From contig SFEJ01000012.1 of NCBI GenBank assembly GCA_004558035.1, positions 1 through 58,031 of the forward strand: 58,031 bases of DNA, written 5' to 3'. This DNA comes from Opitutia bacterium. GTDB lineage: Bacteria > Verrucomicrobiota > Verrucomicrobiae > Opitutales > UBA953. Made by a program: the position numbers and the translations under genes. The notes under the pieces were generated by a model. It did no database searches. It was not told the DNA's origin and saw only the letters and a program-made list of their open reading frames with translations. How positions within the stretch are numbered: position 1 is the first letter of the stretch; every line of letters begins with the position of its first letter. Shown here one piece after another: positions 57,892-58,031 of the stretch.

Positions 57892-58031
57892 ATGAAAAAA
57901 CTTAAAGTCACCGTTAACGGCAAAGTTTACGAAGTGCTCGTCGAAATCGAAGGCGAAGAAACCGCCGCCGCCGCTCCCGCGGCCCCGGCTGCTCCCGCGG
58001 CGCCCGCGCCCGTGAAGTCCGCCCCGGTCTC
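57892..58031 (+). CDS. Biotin/lipoyl carrier subunit, 3'-truncated by window edge
   Basis: The first 46 codons are visible: MKKLKVTVNGKVYEVLVEIEG followed by an Ala/Pro-rich linker (AAAPAAPAAPAAPAP). This is the usual N-terminal part of the biotin carrier of methylmalonyl-CoA or oxaloacetate decarboxylases; the MKM biotinylation motif would lie beyond the window. The spacing to the OadG-like gene is 57 bases. Confidence 0.8.
   Translation, partial: MKKLKVTVNGKVYEVLVEIEGEETAAAAPAAPAAPAAPAPVKSAPV

Noticed and set aside
1..58031. CRISPR array
   Set aside because: No regularly spaced identical repeats with unique spacers. The dispersed 9-mer is far too short and irregularly spaced.
1..58031. 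The 9-mer as a Chi- or KOPS-like polar motif
   Set aside because: Counts in two 5 kb samples gave both orientations (12 GGGAACG and 21 CGTTCCC), without the strong strand polarity expected. A whole-genome test is still needed.

Overview
This 58 kb window is high-GC chromosomal DNA, about two thirds G+C by eye, from a Gram-negative bacterium. It most likely belongs to Verrucomicrobiota, perhaps an Opitutae-type lineage. The evidence is LptB, TolC/RND efflux, an OprP-like porin, two PEP-CTERM proteins with Arg-rich tails, a secreted DUF4838 protein, a GH84 enzyme, a clan-D glycosidase-like protein, a Tat-exported Gfo/Idh/MocA oxidoreductase, carboxynorspermidine decarboxylase and a class II-type PurE. 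This assignment is inferred from gene content; there is no rRNA in the window. Genes lie on both strands in short operons. Shine-Dalgarno sequences are nearly absent, even before eno, rplU, rpmA and the porin, and several promoters sit so close to the ATG that the mRNA would be leaderless.

Layout. 1-0.5 kb: end of a low-GC zinc-ribbon/NUMOD protein. 0.6-4.6 kb: glycosyltransferase, trxB, DedA, nspC. 4.7-9.8 kb (minus): PEP-CTERM protein, DUF4838 protein, HD protein, purE, purC. 9.95-13 kb: tRNA-Ser, tRNA-Leu, DJ-1 protein, small lipoprotein, GT9, ThiE-like protein, and a 32-residue AURKAIP1/COX24-type ribosomal protein. 13.0-15.3 kb: structured non-coding DNA and an AT-richer secreted-protein gene between direct repeats. 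15.3-24.2 kb: acyltransferase, gpmI, eno, an oppC-like permease, porin, pseudopilin, Fic. 24.4-31.2 kb: glycosidase, folD, RDD protein, a low-GC PD-(D/E)XK-like protein next to an RNase J-like MBL protein, rpmG, lptB. 31.3-35.2 kb: oxidoreductase, TerC-HAD fusion, tRNA(CAT), rplU-rpmA. 35.3-43.7 kb: GYF_2 membrane protein, then a marR-MFP-RND-TolC efflux operon with an operator-like palindrome. 43.9-54.4 kb: second PEP-CTERM protein, a small RHH-like protein, sufC, tatC, tyrA, an FGE-like protein, prfA, a CRM-domain protein, trmB, GH84. 54.5-58 kb: nuoJ-K-L, then an OadG-like subunit and the start of a biotin carrier, which suggests a Na+-pumping decarboxylase.

The most striking signal belongs to no gene. 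The 9-mer GCGGGAACG (complement CGTTCCCGC) is scattered through the window on both strands. By-eye counts of its 7-base core GGGAACG gave 17 in 1-5000 and 16 in 50001-55000, against roughly one expected per 5 kb. It occurs in coding and non-coding DNA, and paired inverted copies form many of the intrinsic terminators. The AT-richer, foreign-looking genes lack it. This is the behaviour of DNA uptake sequences in Neisseriaceae and Pasteurellaceae, so I propose it as a candidate uptake-type or other genome-wide recognition sequence in this lineage.
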